DNA of 64,000 nt from Dyadobacter sp. 50-39 (GTDB lineage: Bacteria; Bacteroidota; Bacteroidia; Cytophagales; Spirosomataceae), in NCBI GenBank assembly GCA_001898145.1, contig MKSR01000047.1:124001-188000 (forward strand), read 5' to 3'. Below the pieces are notes generated by a model that did no database searches, had not been told where the DNA came from, and saw only the letters and a list, made by a program, of their open reading frames with translations. The stretch's first letter is position 1. The number at the start of each line of letters is the position of its first letter. A program made the translations under genes and the position numbers. Below are positions 55,206 to 63,408 of the stretch, piece after piece.

Positions 55206-55685
55206 ATGACGAAATCATTTCCAGGTATTTTGCACATGCTGGCGTCGATTGCCTTCATTACCATTATTGGTGCCGCCTTTTATGAACACGCAGCCGTTGT
55301 CCCCGTGTGGAGCGCTGCGCCGCCGCGTTCACTTTCCATGTTTCAGGGAGAGTATGGCCTGCAAGCTGTTAACTTTTGGAAACCAGTACACCCGGTGGCC
55401 ATTCTTTTGCTCGCCGCCGCACTAGTTACCAACTGGCGCAGACCCAGCCGTAAGCAGCTGCTCATCGTGGTGGGTGGTTATTTGACGATACTGGTGATCA
55501 CCGCTGCTTACTTTGTACCTGAGCTATTGGCTATTACCACTTCGGCTTTCTCACAGGCCGTGAATACTGACCTTGCCGGGCGCGCTCAAATGTGGGAGAC
55601 GCTTAGCCTTGTTCGTTTGGGTGGACTGCTTGTGCTGGCAATGGTGTTATTGTATGGCTTGAGCGCAAAACAGGTAGAAAACTAA
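55206..55685 (+). CDS. DUF1772-like membrane protein
   Basis: A 159-aa protein with four predicted membrane helices (about 9-28, 58-75, 82-105, 134-152). Its layout and the invariant-looking NFWKPVHPVAILLLAAALVTNWRRPSRK region suggest the DUF1772 (anthrone oxygenase-like) group, but I hold this loosely. Its stop overlaps the ATG of the cupin gene (TAATG), so the two are translated together, probably under the divergent TetR regulator. Confidence 0.65.
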   Translation: MTKSFPGILHMLASIAFITIIGAAFYEHAAVVPVWSAAPPRSLSMFQGEYGLQAVNFWKPVHPVAILLLAAALVTNWRRPSRKQLLIVVGGYLTILVITAAYFVPELLAITTSAFSQAVNTDLAGRAQMWETLSLVRLGGLLVLAMVLLYGLSAKQVEN

Positions 55686-56257
55686 TGGACTCCCTCACAA
55701 TGGAAAAAGTATATCCGGTTACAATCGACAATGGCCATGGCGAGCGGCTGACATTCCTGGGCCGCGCGCTCCGTGATGGAGTTGAATACGTCCAGGTCGA
55801 AAATCAGGTAAGCCCTGGTGCGGGCCCGCCGATGCACGTACATCACCAGCAGCACGAAAGCCTGCATATCCTTGAAGGTACAATGGGTATTGAAGTCCTT
55901 GGCGAAAAGCCCTACTTTCTGAACAAAGGTGAATCGGCCACGTTCGAAGCCGGCATTGCGCACCGTTTCTGGAACGCGGGCGAGACAGTACTGCATTGCA
56001 AGGGCGAAATTTGGCCGCCGCATAATATCGAGTACTTTCTCGGCGAAATCTACCGTTCCTCGCGCGAAAACGGCAATGGACGTCCAGGTGCATTCGATTC
56101 GGCGTATTTGCTGAGCAAGTACCACACGGAGTTTGATATGTTGGGCATTCCGAAATTTGTCAAAAAGGTGATTTTTCCTGTCATATTGTTTTTGGGGAAA
56201 CTGGGAGGCAAAGACAATCAATTTAAAAACGCCCCGGAACCGCAACCGCGGGGTTAA
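55685..56257 (+). CDS. Cupin domain protein
   Basis: A 190-aa protein with a conserved cupin barrel (about 35-110). Motif 1 is GPPMHVHHQQHESLHILEGTMGIEV (two to three His and a Glu for metal) and motif 2 is FEAGIAHRFWNAGE. The C-terminal part is helical with a possible hydrophobic stretch (KKVIFPVILFLGKLGG). Substrate unknown; translationally coupled to the DUF1772-like gene. Together with the TetR regulator it forms a small regulated unit, perhaps for an aromatic or xenobiotic compound. Confidence 0.8.
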   Translation: MDSLTMEKVYPVTIDNGHGERLTFLGRALRDGVEYVQVENQVSPGAGPPMHVHHQQHESLHILEGTMGIEVLGEKPYFLNKGESATFEAGIAHRFWNAGETVLHCKGEIWPPHNIEYFLGEIYRSSRENGNGRPGAFDSAYLLSKYHTEFDMLGIPKFVKKVIFPVILFLGKLGGKDNQFKNAPEPQPRG

Positions 56258-56266
56258 GGGAACTAG

Positions 56267-56371
56267 TTAGTTAGGCATTTGTACCAACTTCTTCACCGGG
56301 TAGCTCTTATTGATCTTCAAGCTGCAAAGTAAAATGCCGTTGTGATTATCAGGAATATGGTGACTGAATAA
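56267..56371 (-). pseudogene. Relic of a type 9 secretion C-terminal sorting tail
   Basis: The minus strand reads SLFSHHIPDNHNGILLCS and then LKINKSYPVKKLVQMPN before TAA. This looks like the end of a T9SS CTD, which normally has (I/L)P-x-x-GIYxxxL-x-x-x-x-x-x-x-KK(L/I)xxx. The frame stays open upstream to about 56488, but there the sequence no longer resembles the Ig-like CTD or any passenger protein. It is probably the leftover 3' end of a lost secreted protein gene. Confidence 0.4.
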
Positions 56372-56477
56372 ACTCTTGTTTGAGTCTAAGAGGGGAAGAA
56401 AATACCTAGCGTCGACCGTTAGACAATTGACAAGTCTTTCACTTGCATCTCCCAACCTTTCTCCTGAATATTCACCT

Positions 56478-56501
56478 TCCCAAAACAAGCAAAACTATGA
56501 A
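56478..56501. repeat. 24-bp direct repeat, copy 1
   Basis: It begins TCCCAAAACAAGCAAAACTA and matches copy 2 (56601-56624) at 23 of 24 bases. Weaker similarity continues past the end for about 20 bases. The copies are 123 bp apart and flank the predicted RNA structure. Confidence 0.75.
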
Positions 56502-56515
56502 CACATTAAAAACAT

Positions 56516-56592
56516 TGCCCTGTTATGGTGTGGGGCCAGCGAAAGCACCCCGAGTGTGATTTACTTACACTGGGACACCTGAAGACAGGGCA
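56516..56592 (+). ncRNA. Predicted 77-nt three-way-junction RNA or hairpin element
   Basis: Nested pairing: outer stem TGCCCTGT (56516-56523) with ACAGGGCA (56585-56592); internal loop TAT/TGAAG; second stem GGTGT (56527-56531) with ACACC (56575-56579); inside it two hairpins, GGGG/CCCC (56532-56535, 56548-56551) capped by GCGAAAGC, and AGTGTGA/TTACACT (56553-56559, 56565-56571) with loop TTTAC. All helices nest without conflict. The GAAA tetraloop favours the plus strand. It is no family I recognise; a DNA-level mobile-element hairpin is the main alternative. Confidence 0.5.
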
Positions 56593-56600
56593 TTCCGTCA

Positions 56601-56624
56601 TCCCAAAACAAGTAAAACTATGAA
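56601..56624. repeat. 24-bp direct repeat, copy 2
   Basis: Begins TCCCAAAACAAGTAAAACTA; differs from copy 1 at one position (T for C). It starts eight bases after the predicted 77-nt structure. Confidence 0.75.
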
Positions 56625-56697
56625 TTAACAAACATCCCACTAATCCCAGGACTAGGCCACACTCGCCTACGGCGAACACGTCAAAGCCCTATTAACC

Positions 56698-56865
56698 ATG
56701 AACGACCCCAAAGAATGGGTCGAGGACCTTTGGACGATTTACACCGGCTTCATGGTCGCGCAGCGTGAGCTCGGATACAACCCGCATGCGAGCAATCTCT
56801 CTTGCACATTCCGGGAGCTTGTCCTTTTCTTCCAAAAGCTCGAAGAGCGAAAAGCAGCGGCGTAA
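56698..56865 (+). CDS. Candidate small soluble protein, 55 aa
   Basis: ATG at 56698 to TAA at 56863-56865. The product is amphipathic and helical (MNDPKEWVEDLWTIYTGFMV, then FRELVLFFQKLEERKAAA), with balanced composition and normal codon use, unlike spurious frames nearby. A hairpin follows 70 bp later. No family is recognised and no clear promoter box was found. Confidence 0.45.
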   Translation: MNDPKEWVEDLWTIYTGFMVAQRELGYNPHASNLSCTFRELVLFFQKLEERKAAA

Positions 56866-56936
56866 CACCGAAGAATAATCGGTAGTATCGCAAGGCACAT
56901 TCCAATCATTCACGTTCCTCTATCCACTCAAACACA

Positions 56937-56971
56937 AAAAATGGAGACCACCCAAGCAGCCTCCATTTAAG
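56937..56971. terminator. Hairpin between the 55-aa ORF and the fucosidase gene
   Basis: AAATGGAG and CTCCATTT form an 8-bp stem around about 15 nt, flanked by A-rich and T-rich ends, so it can serve both strands. It lies between the plus-strand small ORF and the minus-strand fucosidase. Confidence 0.55.
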
Positions 56972-56993
56972 ATTGAATCAGAAATATAAAGCA

Positions 56994-58346
56994 TTATTGC
57001 GCCCCGTCAATCCCCGATTTCGAAGTCTTCTTTTCCTCCGGCGCTTTAAACTTCGCACCCGAAATCTTTAAAACGACCGCATTAGGCCAGGTCCGGTTGG
57101 TGTAGAACCGCTGCCCATTCACCGCGCTTACAGCCAGGCCGAGCGGGCTGGGGGCTGAGCGGATCGAAGCGTCGAAATCGTTTACGTACTCTACCAGTTC
57201 GCTGCCGTAGCCGAGTACCTCGACTTTGGTAAAGGCGTTGCCTTCGATCATCGGGAAGAGGAATTCGCGGCGCTGGCCGTATTTCCATTCGTCGTCGCGC
57301 TTCTTGGTCACGAATGCGTAAATGGCCTTGTCGTCGTTGGATTGCGTGAACCAGATGTCCTTGTCGCGGATGACGGGTAGCGGTTTGACGGCGTATATGG
57401 ACTCTCCGTTCGCAAAGTTCCAGAGCGCAATTTCGCGCAGGAGCGCTTCCTGTTCGATCTGGATCTCGCCGTTTGGTTTCGGGCCGACATTCAACAGGAA
57501 GTTGCCGCCCTTGGCGCGAATTTCGATGAGCATATTGATGATCTCCGTGCCCGATTTGTGCGGGTCGTTGGTCGGTTTGTATTGCCAGTCGGTGCCCATC
57601 GTGTAGCAGGCTTCCCACGGGCGCGGCAAGGCTTTGTCGGGGATGTTCTGCTCGGGCGTGTTCATGGCGTCGCGCGTGATTACCAGGTCGGGTTGCAGAC
57701 TCCACGCGTACTCCCGCAGGCCGTCGCCGGGTCCGTCGAAGAACATAATGTCTATTTTGCCGTAGTTGGTGAGCAGCTCTTTGATTTGGGCCTTATCGTA
57801 ATCCATCAGTTTTGGATTATTCATCGGGAACTGTCGCTTATCCTGCAATCGTCCGAGCGGGATATTGTTCTGGTGAAAAAACAGGAAATCCTCCGGTGAA
57901 AAATAGAGCCCGATGGCAATGCCCTGCTTGCGGAAGGCGGTGATGATCTCCTTGGTCACGTCCCGTTTGAAAGGCGTATTCATCACATTGAAAGCCGTGG
58001 TTTTGGTATCGAACATGCAGAAACCGGCGTGGTGCTTGGTCGTAAAAACGACGTATTTCATTCCCGCAAGCCGTGCCATAGTGGCCCACTCTTCGGGATC
58101 GAACTTTTTAGGGTTGAAAAACATCGGTAATTCCTTCATATACCGATTGATATAATCTTCCGAAGCCCCCGCCAGCGAATGACTAATCACCGTCCCGAGC
58201 GAAACATCCACATTCCAGTGAATAAACATCCCGAAACCCAGGTCCTGAAACCATTTGACACGTTCGGGTTTGTTGGCGGTTTGCTGGGCATGAGAGGTTG
58301 CGGCCAACGTGAATAGGAGGAAAAACGAGATAAATCTGGATCGCAT
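56994..58346 (-). CDS. Alpha-L-fucosidase (GH29)
   Basis: A 450-aa enzyme with a signal peptide (about 1-20, ending SHAQQ). GH29 landmarks: WFQDLGFGMFIHWNVD, YVVFTTKHHAGFCMFDTKTTAFNV, the probable nucleophile Asp204 in IDIMFFDGPGD, and GGNFLLNVGPKPNGEIQ near the end of the catalytic domain. A small beta domain follows. It removes alpha-linked fucose from glycans in the periplasm or outside. It is single and not in a SusCD cluster, but the fucose/arabinose isomerase-family gene at 26.7 kb could act later in the same pathway. Confidence 0.92.
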   Translation of the reverse strand: MRSRFISFFLLFTLAATSHAQQTANKPERVKWFQDLGFGMFIHWNVDVSLGTVISHSLAGASEDYINRYMKELPMFFNPKKFDPEEWATMARLAGMKYVVFTTKHHAGFCMFDTKTTAFNVMNTPFKRDVTKEIITAFRKQGIAIGLYFSPEDFLFFHQNNIPLGRLQDKRQFPMNNPKLMDYDKAQIKELLTNYGKIDIMFFDGPGDGLREYAWSLQPDLVITRDAMNTPEQNIPDKALPRPWEACYTMGTDWQYKPTNDPHKSGTEIINMLIEIRAKGGNFLLNVGPKPNGEIQIEQEALLREIALWNFANGESIYAVKPLPVIRDKDIWFTQSNDDKAIYAFVTKKRDDEWKYGQRREFLFPMIEGNAFTKVEVLGYGSELVEYVNDFDASIRSAPSPLGLAVSAVNGQRFYTNRTWPNAVVLKISGAKFKAPEEKKTSKSGIDGAQ

Positions 58347-58487
58347 TGTGAAACTGTTGTTTGGGTAAGGATGATTCCGGGGTTGCGGAAATACTCATTT
58401 TCTACCGGAAAATTGTAAGAGGGCGGAGTCGAGTAATTGTTGCAAATTATTACTTCATTTGCATGAAATGAATGCATAATTTCGAAT

Positions 58488-59087
58488 ATGACACTTCTCT
58501 GCGCCTATTCCCTCGCCATAATGCCTCCGCCCACCATCGCTGAGGAGGTTCGTGGCTTCAAACAAAACCTCCGTGAGGCTATCGGCAAAAGTTACGGCAG
58601 CGCCAACGCAGACGGCCACATTTCCCTCGACGGGTTCGATGCTGCCGAAGTAGATTATCCGTTAATTCTGGCTGAATACACAAAGCTAGTCAGTCCACTA
58701 ACCCCTTTCGAACTAACTTTCTCCGGCTTCGCCGACTTTGACCGGGCCAACTTCTCGGCGTTCTACATTAAGCCAACGGAAGATTCCTGCAATGCCATCC
58801 GCGAGCGGACGCATGCAGTCATGAAGGGTTTTGATAGGAAGTTCAAAAAGCAATACATGCAGAAATGGGCCGATGAATCTAAGAATCCGCATATGACCAT
58901 CGGCCGCAGGCTTACCCGAGAGTGGGTTGGATTGGCTCATTCGCTTTTTACAGAATATGAGGCTGGGTTCCTGTGTCAATCCTTCGCGATCAGAAAGTAT
59001 AATCAGAAGCGCAGGCAGTACGAGGTGATCGACAATATTGACCTGCGTGGGCATGGAAGCGCAGATGGTCAAATGAGTATCTTTTAG
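58488..59087 (+). CDS. 2'-5' RNA ligase superfamily (2H phosphoesterase)
   Basis: A 199-aa protein with the two HxT/S-type motifs of 2H phosphoesterases: HISLDGF (about residue 44) and HMTIGR (about residue 137), with the expected spacing. Such enzymes open cyclic phosphates or join RNA ends; the true substrate here is unknown. It is divergent from the fucosidase gene and ends 16 bp before the convergent DNA glycosylase gene. Confidence 0.8.
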   Translation: MTLLCAYSLAIMPPPTIAEEVRGFKQNLREAIGKSYGSANADGHISLDGFDAAEVDYPLILAEYTKLVSPLTPFELTFSGFADFDRANFSAFYIKPTEDSCNAIRERTHAVMKGFDRKFKKQYMQKWADESKNPHMTIGRRLTREWVGLAHSLFTEYEAGFLCQSFAIRKYNQKRRQYEVIDNIDLRGHGSADGQMSIF

Positions 59088-59102
59088 TGACGCAACCAGC
59101 TT

Positions 59103-59840
59103 TCACCCATACATCCGCTGACAATTCTCGCAAAAATAGCTTCGCCGTTTGGTGCGGCCCAGGTACTCCTTATGCAACCGAATCTGACAACGCGGGCAGA
59201 TCTTTTTCGTATGCGCGAGCCAATGCTTTTTTAACACTCCTTCCTTCTTCCAATCCAGAAAATCGAAAGCGTAACTGCGGGTTTCTTTGACCAGTTCTTT
59301 GAGTTTGCTATCCGGGATCTCGCCAATCTTGCTGAGCGGATGTGTGCGTGTGCGGAAAAGTACCTCGTTCTTAATAATGTTGCCGCTACCAGCGAAAATA
59401 TCCTGATCGAGCAAAGCATCGCATGCCAGCATTTTTGGGCTTTCCTTCAATTTCTCAAATGCGGTGGATGGTCTCCATTTTTTGGACATAATGTCCGTCG
59501 ACCAGTCATAGACTTCATCAGCCGGCGCCTCGATCAGCTTTATCGACGAGGTATAGAAATTCAGTTCGTGTTTATCGAATATCAGGCTGAGCCTAGGAGG
59601 GGTCTTCTTTTGCTCGTTGATCAAGTAAGAGCCGAAGAGCATAAAGTGAATACGGATGGTAAAGTCTTCGAAGCAGATCAGGAAATGTTTTCCCCACGAG
59701 CGAAAATCAATCACTTTTTTACCGATCAGCCGGTCCTTATCTATTTTAGTGCTACCCTCTACATGACGGACGGGCTTTCCTTTCAGTCCCAGCTTCTCTA
59801 TCGCTTCCCTCAAAATTACAATCGATGGTCCTTCGGGCAT
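59103..59840 (-). CDS. Fpg/Nei family DNA glycosylase
   Basis: A 245-aa base-excision enzyme. It starts MPEGPS, where Pro2 is the catalytic amine and Glu3 the proton donor, which fixes the start at 59840 although the frame extends to 59927. The helix-two-turn-helix appears as LLDQDIFAGSGNIIKNEVLFRTRTHP. The C-terminal zinc finger has four cysteines (CPRC and CENC). It excises oxidised bases and nicks the strand. Fpg and Nei are hard to separate by eye. Confidence 0.9.
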   Translation of the reverse strand: MPEGPSIVILREAIEKLGLKGKPVRHVEGSTKIDKDRLIGKKVIDFRSWGKHFLICFEDFTIRIHFMLFGSYLINEQKKTPPRLSLIFDKHELNFYTSSIKLIEAPADEVYDWSTDIMSKKWRPSTAFEKLKESPKMLACDALLDQDIFAGSGNIIKNEVLFRTRTHPLSKIGEIPDSKLKELVKETRSYAFDFLDWKKEGVLKKHWLAHTKKICPRCQIRLHKEYLGRTKRRSYFCENCQRMYG

Positions 59841-59961
59841 AAGTATGTCGTTTCCAACCTCAAAGCTAAAAATGTGCCAGACGAAAGGAGTTCCCTTCCT
59901 ACATTCTCCCATTCCTTCTGGCATCATTCTTGTTACAATGGTTGAAAGAACATTTTAGATT

Positions 59962-60171
59962 ATGCGCAATTTCATGATTACCGTTGCCTCAACGTCCGAG
60001 GAGAATATTCTGACTTTCGAACGGCACATCATCGAATCGGAAACATATCCGAGCCGGTCATATATCACCAACGTTGTCAATCGCGGCGGATCCGAGCAGG
60101 CTCGCGGCGAGGTGATTTCGATCGTGGAGCTATCCGATCAGGATGTTAGGGAATATGAGGGCGTTGAATAA
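59962..60171 (+). CDS. Small uncharacterised protein, 69 aa
   Basis: A 69-aa soluble acidic protein (MRNFMITVASTSEENILTFE..., ending DVREYEGVE). I recognise no family. It lies between the divergent glycosylase gene and the AI-2E permease gene, 46 bp before the latter, and may be co-transcribed with it. Confidence 0.5.
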   Translation: MRNFMITVASTSEENILTFERHIIESETYPSRSYITNVVNRGGSEQARGEVISIVELSDQDVREYEGVE

Positions 60172-60217
60172 TGTGACCTTATTAGCAAACCTTTCTCACA
60201 ATTCTGACACCTTCTTT

Positions 60218-61381
60218 ATGGGACTATTCTTCAACAAACGCAAAGACGAAACCACCACCGGACTACCTCAGTGGCTTGTGGCAAGTGACGGCTTTCCTTT
60301 TTACATCAAAGCACCGATGGTGCTCATCGGTCTTTATCTGTTCTTCAACATACTCGACTTGTTGCAGGAAATCATTGTCCCGTTTGCATTTGCTGGTTTG
60401 ATCGCCGTGCTGCTCAACCCAGTTTACAACCGATTTCAACGGTGGAAATTCAACAAGATCGTAGCGATAGTGCTGACGATCTTCATAGCCATTCTGGTGG
60501 TGGCCGGCGTCATGTTTTTCCTTTCTTCCCAGATCGTCCAGTTCGGCGATATGGTGCCGCAACTCGAAAAGAAGGCGCTTAAATTGGTGGCCAGTTTGCA
60601 GACCTGGCTTTCAACGAGTTTTGGTATTTCTACCGAGAAACAGATGAGCATGCTCGATGAGGCGATCAATAACAGTAAGACGTATGTGGGCAAGACAGTC
60701 AATACACTTTTTGGTATTGTGAGCTTTTTTGTACTGATACCGCTGTATATCTTCTTGCTTTTATTTTATAAGCCTTTGATTCTCAATTTTATATTTGAGG
60801 TTTTTGATGAAAATAATTCAGAGCAGGTAGCTGAGATTTTACAGGAAACCAAAGGCGCGGTGCAAAGCTACATTGTAGGATTAATGATAGAGACGACCAT
60901 TATCGCAACGCTGAATTCGGTCGCGCTGCTCATTTTAGGTGTGCAGTACGCGTTGCTCTTGGGAGTGATCGGAGCCATTTTGAACCTGATTCCTTACATT
61001 GGAGGCATCATTGCTATTGCCTTACCGGTATTGATTTCGTTCATCACCAAGGACGGCTACACGACGCCGTTACTGATCATCGGGGCATACACGGTGATTC
61101 AATTTGTAGACAATAATATCATTGTCCCGCGGGTGGTGTCTTCCAAAGTTTCGGTCAATGCATTGATTTCCATTTTGGTAGTATTGCTCGGGGGGACGCT
61201 TTGGGGGGTGAGCGGAATGTTTTTATCAATACCATTTGTAGCGGTATTGAAAATAATTTTCGACCGTATCGATGAGCTGAAACCATGGGGCAAATTACTG
61301 GGAGACGCAATGCCGGATGATCCACCTCCGAACGTCGTCAATCCGCGAGAAGCCGAAGAACGGCAGCAAACACTGTTTTGA
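60218..61381 (+). CDS. AI-2E family transporter
   Basis: A 387-aa membrane protein with about seven to eight helices, of the TqsA/PerM-like AI-2E family. Signs are APMVLIGLYLFFNILDLLQEIIVPFAFAGLIAVLLNPVYNRFQRW near the start, a periplasmic helical stretch, then GVIGAILNLIPYIGGIIAIALPVL and NNIIVPRVVSSKVSVNALISILVVLLGGTLWGVSGMFLSIPFVAVLKIIFD. Members export varied small molecules; autoinducer-2 is not implied. The ATG at 60218 gives the family start. A strong terminator follows. Confidence 0.9.
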   Translation: MGLFFNKRKDETTTGLPQWLVASDGFPFYIKAPMVLIGLYLFFNILDLLQEIIVPFAFAGLIAVLLNPVYNRFQRWKFNKIVAIVLTIFIAILVVAGVMFFLSSQIVQFGDMVPQLEKKALKLVASLQTWLSTSFGISTEKQMSMLDEAINNSKTYVGKTVNTLFGIVSFFVLIPLYIFLLLFYKPLILNFIFEVFDENNSEQVAEILQETKGAVQSYIVGLMIETTIIATLNSVALLILGVQYALLLGVIGAILNLIPYIGGIIAIALPVLISFITKDGYTTPLLIIGAYTVIQFVDNNIIVPRVVSSKVSVNALISILVVLLGGTLWGVSGMFLSIPFVAVLKIIFDRIDELKPWGKLLGDAMPDDPPPNVVNPREAEERQQTLF

Positions 61382-61387
61382 CGCCAG

Positions 61388-61424
61388 CAGGCAGGTATTC
61401 GCGAGAATACCTGCCTGTTTTTTG
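61388..61424. terminator. Strong terminator between convergent genes
   Basis: CAGGCAGGTATTC and GAATACCTGCCTG form a perfect 13-bp stem around GCGA, followed by TTTTTTG. It ends the AI-2E transporter gene and lies 18 bp from the end of the convergent ScyD/ScyE gene. Confidence 0.85.
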
Positions 61425-61435
61425 TCATTTATAAA

Positions 61436-62449
61436 TTAATAATCCAGTTTTTTGATGGTGCCGTCGCCAAGGCTGAGCACGTAAAAGGTGCGATCTCCCC
61501 ATCGTTTGATATCGGTTGGCCTGTCTAGTCCGCTGAACAATGTTGCACCATCCTCATTTAGAACCGAACCTGTGTTCGCTTTAAAGCCGGGAGGATTCCC
61601 CGGGCCACCAGGAGGCATTGTAAAGTCCGCATAATGCAGCAGTAGTGGTTTATCATTGACAGTTAAAGTCAGGTGCGTGAGCGTGGTGAAGCCCGACTTA
61701 TAGGGCACCATAACGCCGCTCGTGTTGACCTTATAGATATTTGCCGCCCCGGGCGAAAATGGAAAGCCGGTAAGGCTGCTCAACACGAAATGGGTGCCAT
61801 CAAAAACAATACCGGTGGGAACAGGGTCTCTGTTGGGAGCCACTGGCGGGAAGGTGGTGAATAGGCTGAGTGCGTGGGTATCCTTGTCGCGCTTGATCAC
61901 AGCATTGGCGCCTGCGTCGGCAATGTAAAGATGTCCGTCGGGTCCTTTGGTGAGGCTGAATGCATTCGAGTTGTTGTCAAATGTAAGATTGAGCGTCGAC
62001 ACATAAGCTCTGATGTTTTCCTTGGGTATCGCATTCTTGTCCATAGGCGGATTTCCCGAAGCAAAGCCGGAAACATTGATAATGTAGAGAAAACCTTCCA
62101 CGCCATGTAGCAGGTATATCGTACCATTTTCATAGTACAAGTGACTGATGCCCTCAACATTGCCTTGGTTTACGATTGACTGAAAGCCTGTGACCACGGT
62201 GGTTTTGACACCCTGTGGTGTGATCATCACCAACGAGCCGTCATTTTGTCCTGTACCACCTTCTGTGACCCAGAACTGTCCTTTTTCATCGATGACCATG
62301 CCAATCGGGGCACGAAGGCCGCTAGTAAAATTGCTTACGGTAAACTGGGTCGGGTCTGGTACCGGTTCACCGTGGTCGGTACAGCCGATGAGGGCCGCAG
62401 TCGCTGCCATGACGGCCATTGCGATAAATGATAGGAAATGCTTTTTCAT
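61436..62449 (-). CDS. ScyD/ScyE family lipoprotein
   Basis: A 337-aa exported beta-propeller-like lipoprotein. The signal ends in the lipobox ALIGC (Cys about residue 23). The body has NHL-like repeats (LRAPIGMVIDEKGQFWVTEGG, LTKGPDGHLYIADAGANAVIKRD, PTGIVFDGTHFVLSSLTGFPF) and ends DRTFYVLSLGDGTIKKLDY, characteristic of ScyD/ScyE. In cyanobacteria the relatives belong to scytonemin clusters, but such isolated copies are common and of unknown function. Confidence 0.85.
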   Translation of the reverse strand: MKKHFLSFIAMAVMAATAALIGCTDHGEPVPDPTQFTVSNFTSGLRAPIGMVIDEKGQFWVTEGGTGQNDGSLVMITPQGVKTTVVTGFQSIVNQGNVEGISHLYYENGTIYLLHGVEGFLYIINVSGFASGNPPMDKNAIPKENIRAYVSTLNLTFDNNSNAFSLTKGPDGHLYIADAGANAVIKRDKDTHALSLFTTFPPVAPNRDPVPTGIVFDGTHFVLSSLTGFPFSPGAANIYKVNTSGVMVPYKSGFTTLTHLTLTVNDKPLLLHYADFTMPPGGPGNPPGFKANTGSVLNEDGATLFSGLDRPTDIKRWGDRTFYVLSLGDGTIKKLDY

Positions 62450-62652
62450 AAGAAGTTGAGCCGGTTAGAGTGGAAAGATTGGAAAGGAAAAATCAGAAGT
62501 TGTTGAGCAAAAGTAAGCGTTTAATGTTCCCTACTGTTGTATAAATGCGTCATTTTCAAGAGGATTTATTAAGTGGTAAATGTGGTCGGGGCGCTTTTAA
62601 AAGTGCTGAAATATTAATTGTTTGCAGTTTTGAAAACCACAATCAGACGCTC

Positions 62653-63231
62653 ATGAACCAGGACATCGGCCAGCCGCTGCCGGCCGCCTACATTTCCATC
62701 GACGAAGACACCAAGGCCTCAGGCTTTACGATGGCTTCCGACATTTACACCTGTTCACTACTGAAAACCCTTGCTGCGGCCAAACCGGGCGGGAAGTTCC
62801 TTGAACTTGGGACGGGAACCGGGCTTTCTACCGCCTGGATACTGGATGGTATGGATACCCATTCCACACTCGTATCGATCGATAACGACGCCCGCTTTTT
62901 GCAAATCGCCCAAAAACACCTGGCAGACGACCCTCGCCTGGCATTGGTGCATGCTGATGGCCAAGAATGGGTCAGTGCGCACCTGGACGAACGATACGAC
63001 TATATTTTCGCAGACACCTGGCATGGCAAATACCTTCTGCTCAACCAGGTCCTGGATATGCTGAATCCCGGAGCATTTTATATCATCGATGACATGCTCC
63101 CACAGCCCAACTGGCCCGATGGGCATGATCAAAAAGCATTGAAGCTGATCGAATACCTTGACAGCCGGAAGGATCTGGCCGTCACCAAGCAGGTTTGGGC
63201 AACGGGAATTATCCTCGCAGTGAAGCGCTGA
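62653..63231 (+). CDS. O-methyltransferase (SAM-dependent)
   Basis: A 192-aa class I methyltransferase. Motif I is FLELGTGTGLSTAWIL, followed by LVSIDNDARFLQIAQ, the DYIFADTWHGKYLLLNQVLDML stretch and AFYIIDDMLPQPNW, the pattern of the COMT-like (MTF3/catechol type) O-methyltransferases. The frame is open from 62545, but the ATG at 62653 gives the normal N-terminus. Single gene; substrate unknown. Confidence 0.85.
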   Translation: MNQDIGQPLPAAYISIDEDTKASGFTMASDIYTCSLLKTLAAAKPGGKFLELGTGTGLSTAWILDGMDTHSTLVSIDNDARFLQIAQKHLADDPRLALVHADGQEWVSAHLDERYDYIFADTWHGKYLLLNQVLDMLNPGAFYIIDDMLPQPNWPDGHDQKALKLIEYLDSRKDLAVTKQVWATGIILAVKR

Positions 63232-63362
63232 CGGGTACAATTTACCAGTTGTTTCTTTAAACCGCCCTCTGACATAATCAGACGCCGATTTGTAATTTTT
63301 TATGGTTTTGATAGGAGTAAATTAAGTGCTATATGTGCTTGACTTTGATAATTGTAAGATGA

Positions 63363-63382
63363 TCTTTTGATGATCAAAGATT
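63363..63382. promoter_or_regulatory. Palindrome before the formaldehyde dehydrogenase gene
   Basis: TTTGATGATCAAA (63366-63378) is a perfect palindrome around G, and the outer bases ATCT/AGAT extend it if one T is skipped. It ends 31 bp before the ATG at 63409 and may be an operator. Confidence 0.45.
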
Positions 63383-63408
63383 TAGTACTAACCCTTAAAT
63401 CTTAGCTT

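Noticed and set aside
56516-56592. tRNA or integron attC site at the 77-nt structure
   Set aside because: The length is tRNA-like, but there is no T-arm sequence, anticodon arm or CCA context, and no attC core (GTTRRRY/RYYYAAC) at the ends.
57082-57705. 207-aa Arg-rich ORF antisense frame within the fucosidase gene
   Set aside because: It overlaps a certain GH29 gene on the same strand in another frame, and its extreme Arg/His content is typical of a shadow frame.
59841-59927. N-terminal extension of the DNA glycosylase containing another MPEG
   Set aside because: The catalytic Pro must be residue 2, so only the MPEGPS start at 59840 gives an active enzyme.
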